DNA from: JBBROS01 sp965260935
GTDB lineage: Bacteria > Pseudomonadota > Alphaproteobacteria > Acetobacterales > Acetobacteraceae
Direction of reading: 5' to 3'
Assembly: GCA_965260935.1 (NCBI GenBank)
Contig: OZ253374.1
Coordinates: forward strand, 496,001-560,000
Length of the DNA: 64,000 bases
Shown: piece by piece, positions 63,377-64,000 of the stretch
How positions within the stretch are numbered: position 1 is the stretch's first letter
Layout: each line of letters opens with the position of its first letter
The notes under the pieces: generated by a model
What the model was told of the DNA's origin: nothing
The model's input: the letters and a program-made list of their open reading frames with translations, nothing else
Databases searched by the model: none
Made by a program: the position numbers and the translations under genes

Positions 63377-64000
63377 GGCGACACGGCCGCGAGCTGGGGC
63401 GCCGCGAGCGCGGCCGTGTGCTGTTCGACCATGGCGTGAACGCTCGCATCGAAGAATTGGGTGAAGCTGCTCGGGTAGATGCCCATCCAGAGGGTGAGCA
63501 CCACCAAGGGCGCGAACACCGCCACCTCCCTCGGCGACAGGTCCAGGATGGATTTCAGGTCGTCGCGGGTCAGCGAGCCGAAGATGACCCGGCGGTAAAG
63601 GTAGAGCGCGTAGCCCGCGCCGAGGATCATGCCCATGCTGCCGAGCAGGGCGAGCCAGAAGCTGACCTTGAACGCGCCGACCAGGACAAGGAACTCGCCG
63701 ACGAAGCCGGCGGTGCCGGGCAAGCCGATGCTGGCCATGGTGAACAGCATGAACACGACGGCGTAGGCCGGCATACGCGTCGCCAGGCCGCCGTAACGGG
63801 TAATCTCGCGGGTGTGCATCCGGTCGTAGATCACGCCGACGCAGAGGAACAGGGCGGCCGAGACGATGCCGTGGGACAGCATCTGGAACAGCGCCCCCTG
63901 GATGCCCTGGGCGTTGAAGGTGAAGATGCCGATGACAACGACGCCCATGTGGGCGACCGACGAATAGGCGATCAGCTTCTTCATGTCCGTCTGCGCCAGC
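63373..64000 (-). CDS. nuoM: NADH-quinone oxidoreductase subunit M, 3' part
   Basis: The C-terminal 208 or so codons of NuoM; the frame is open to the window edge. It includes the conserved AQTDMKKLIAYSSVAHMG helix with its proton-path lysine, RMPAYAVVFMLFTMASIGLPGT and GFVGEFLVL. The start lies beyond 64000. The gene is the next-to-last of the nuo operon here. Confidence 0.95.
   Translation of the reverse strand, partial: LAQTDMKKLIAYSSVAHMGVVVIGIFTFNAQGIQGALFQMLSHGIVSAALFLCVGVIYDRMHTREITRYGGLATRMPAYAVVFMLFTMASIGLPGTAGFVGEFLVLVGAFKVSFWLALLGSMGMILGAGYALYLYRRVIFGSLTRDDLKSILDLSPREVAVFAPLVVLTLWMGIYPSSFTQFFDASVHAMVEQHTAALAAPQLAAVSP

Overview
The window is a very GC-rich chromosomal segment from an alphaproteobacterium, most likely from the Rhodospirillales/Acetobacteraceae area. 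The evidence is the set of linked housekeeping genes: argH, a small lipoprotein, lysA and a TIGR02302 membrane protein; the DUF1013 regulator TrcR; NADP-isocitrate dehydrogenase; a short (436 aa) ProS next to lolC, lolD and dnaE; and coaX plus RNase J directly after nuoN. I see no rRNA, tRNA, CRISPR array or phage. Antisense frames are often open for hundreds of codons because of the base composition and were discarded.

Layout. 1-13.7 kb: TlpA thioredoxin, argH, LptM-like lipoprotein, lysA, TIGR02302 protein, an IlvD/Edd-family [2Fe-2S] dehydratase, trcR, two DUF465 peptides, purE, purK, icd and a secreted dienelactone hydrolase. 13.8-18.8 kb: alaS, a cysteine hydrolase, chorismate mutase, a heavily deleted transporter pseudogene and DUF3597. 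18.8-24.3 kb: a five-gene peptide/nickel-type ABC importer with overlapping start and stop codons. 24.3-36.9 kb, all on the minus strand: a five-gene branched-chain-amino-acid-type importer followed by a bifunctional enoyl-CoA hydratase/3-hydroxyacyl-CoA dehydrogenase, an acyl-CoA ligase, a thiolase and an acyl-CoA dehydrogenase. This looks like one module that imports a carboxylate and beta-oxidises it. 37-41.4 kb: nitronate monooxygenase, PHB-depolymerase-like esterase, ABC exporter and a YecR-like lipoprotein. 41.8-48.8 kb: a C-P lyase locus, phnF divergent from phnGHIJKLM and a DUF1045 2H phosphoesterase, with a 14-bp palindromic operator. 48.8-50.7 kb: a DUF4258/DUF2283 pair, an Mrr-type nuclease and a VOC protein. 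50.8-58.7 kb: dnaE, a DUF1311 pseudogene, a small charged protein, lolD, lolC and proS. 59.4-64 kb: rnj, coaX, nuoN and the 3' part of nuoM.

The most unusual material lies between and inside genes. A 91-bp element with perfect 20-bp terminal inverted repeats and a 6-bp target duplication (29760-29850) interrupts a small secreted-protein gene. Removing the element and one duplication restores a perfect reading frame that overlaps the preceding stop codon as ATGA. A second, TA-flanked MITE-like element lies just upstream of proS. Three copies of an about 50-bp double-hairpin repeat sit between co-oriented minus-strand genes. A DUF1311 gene carries a single nonsense codon where the family has a conserved tryptophan. 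The phosphonate locus lacks phnN, phnP and a transporter within the window, which makes the DUF1045 2H phosphoesterase the obvious candidate for the cyclic-phosphate step.
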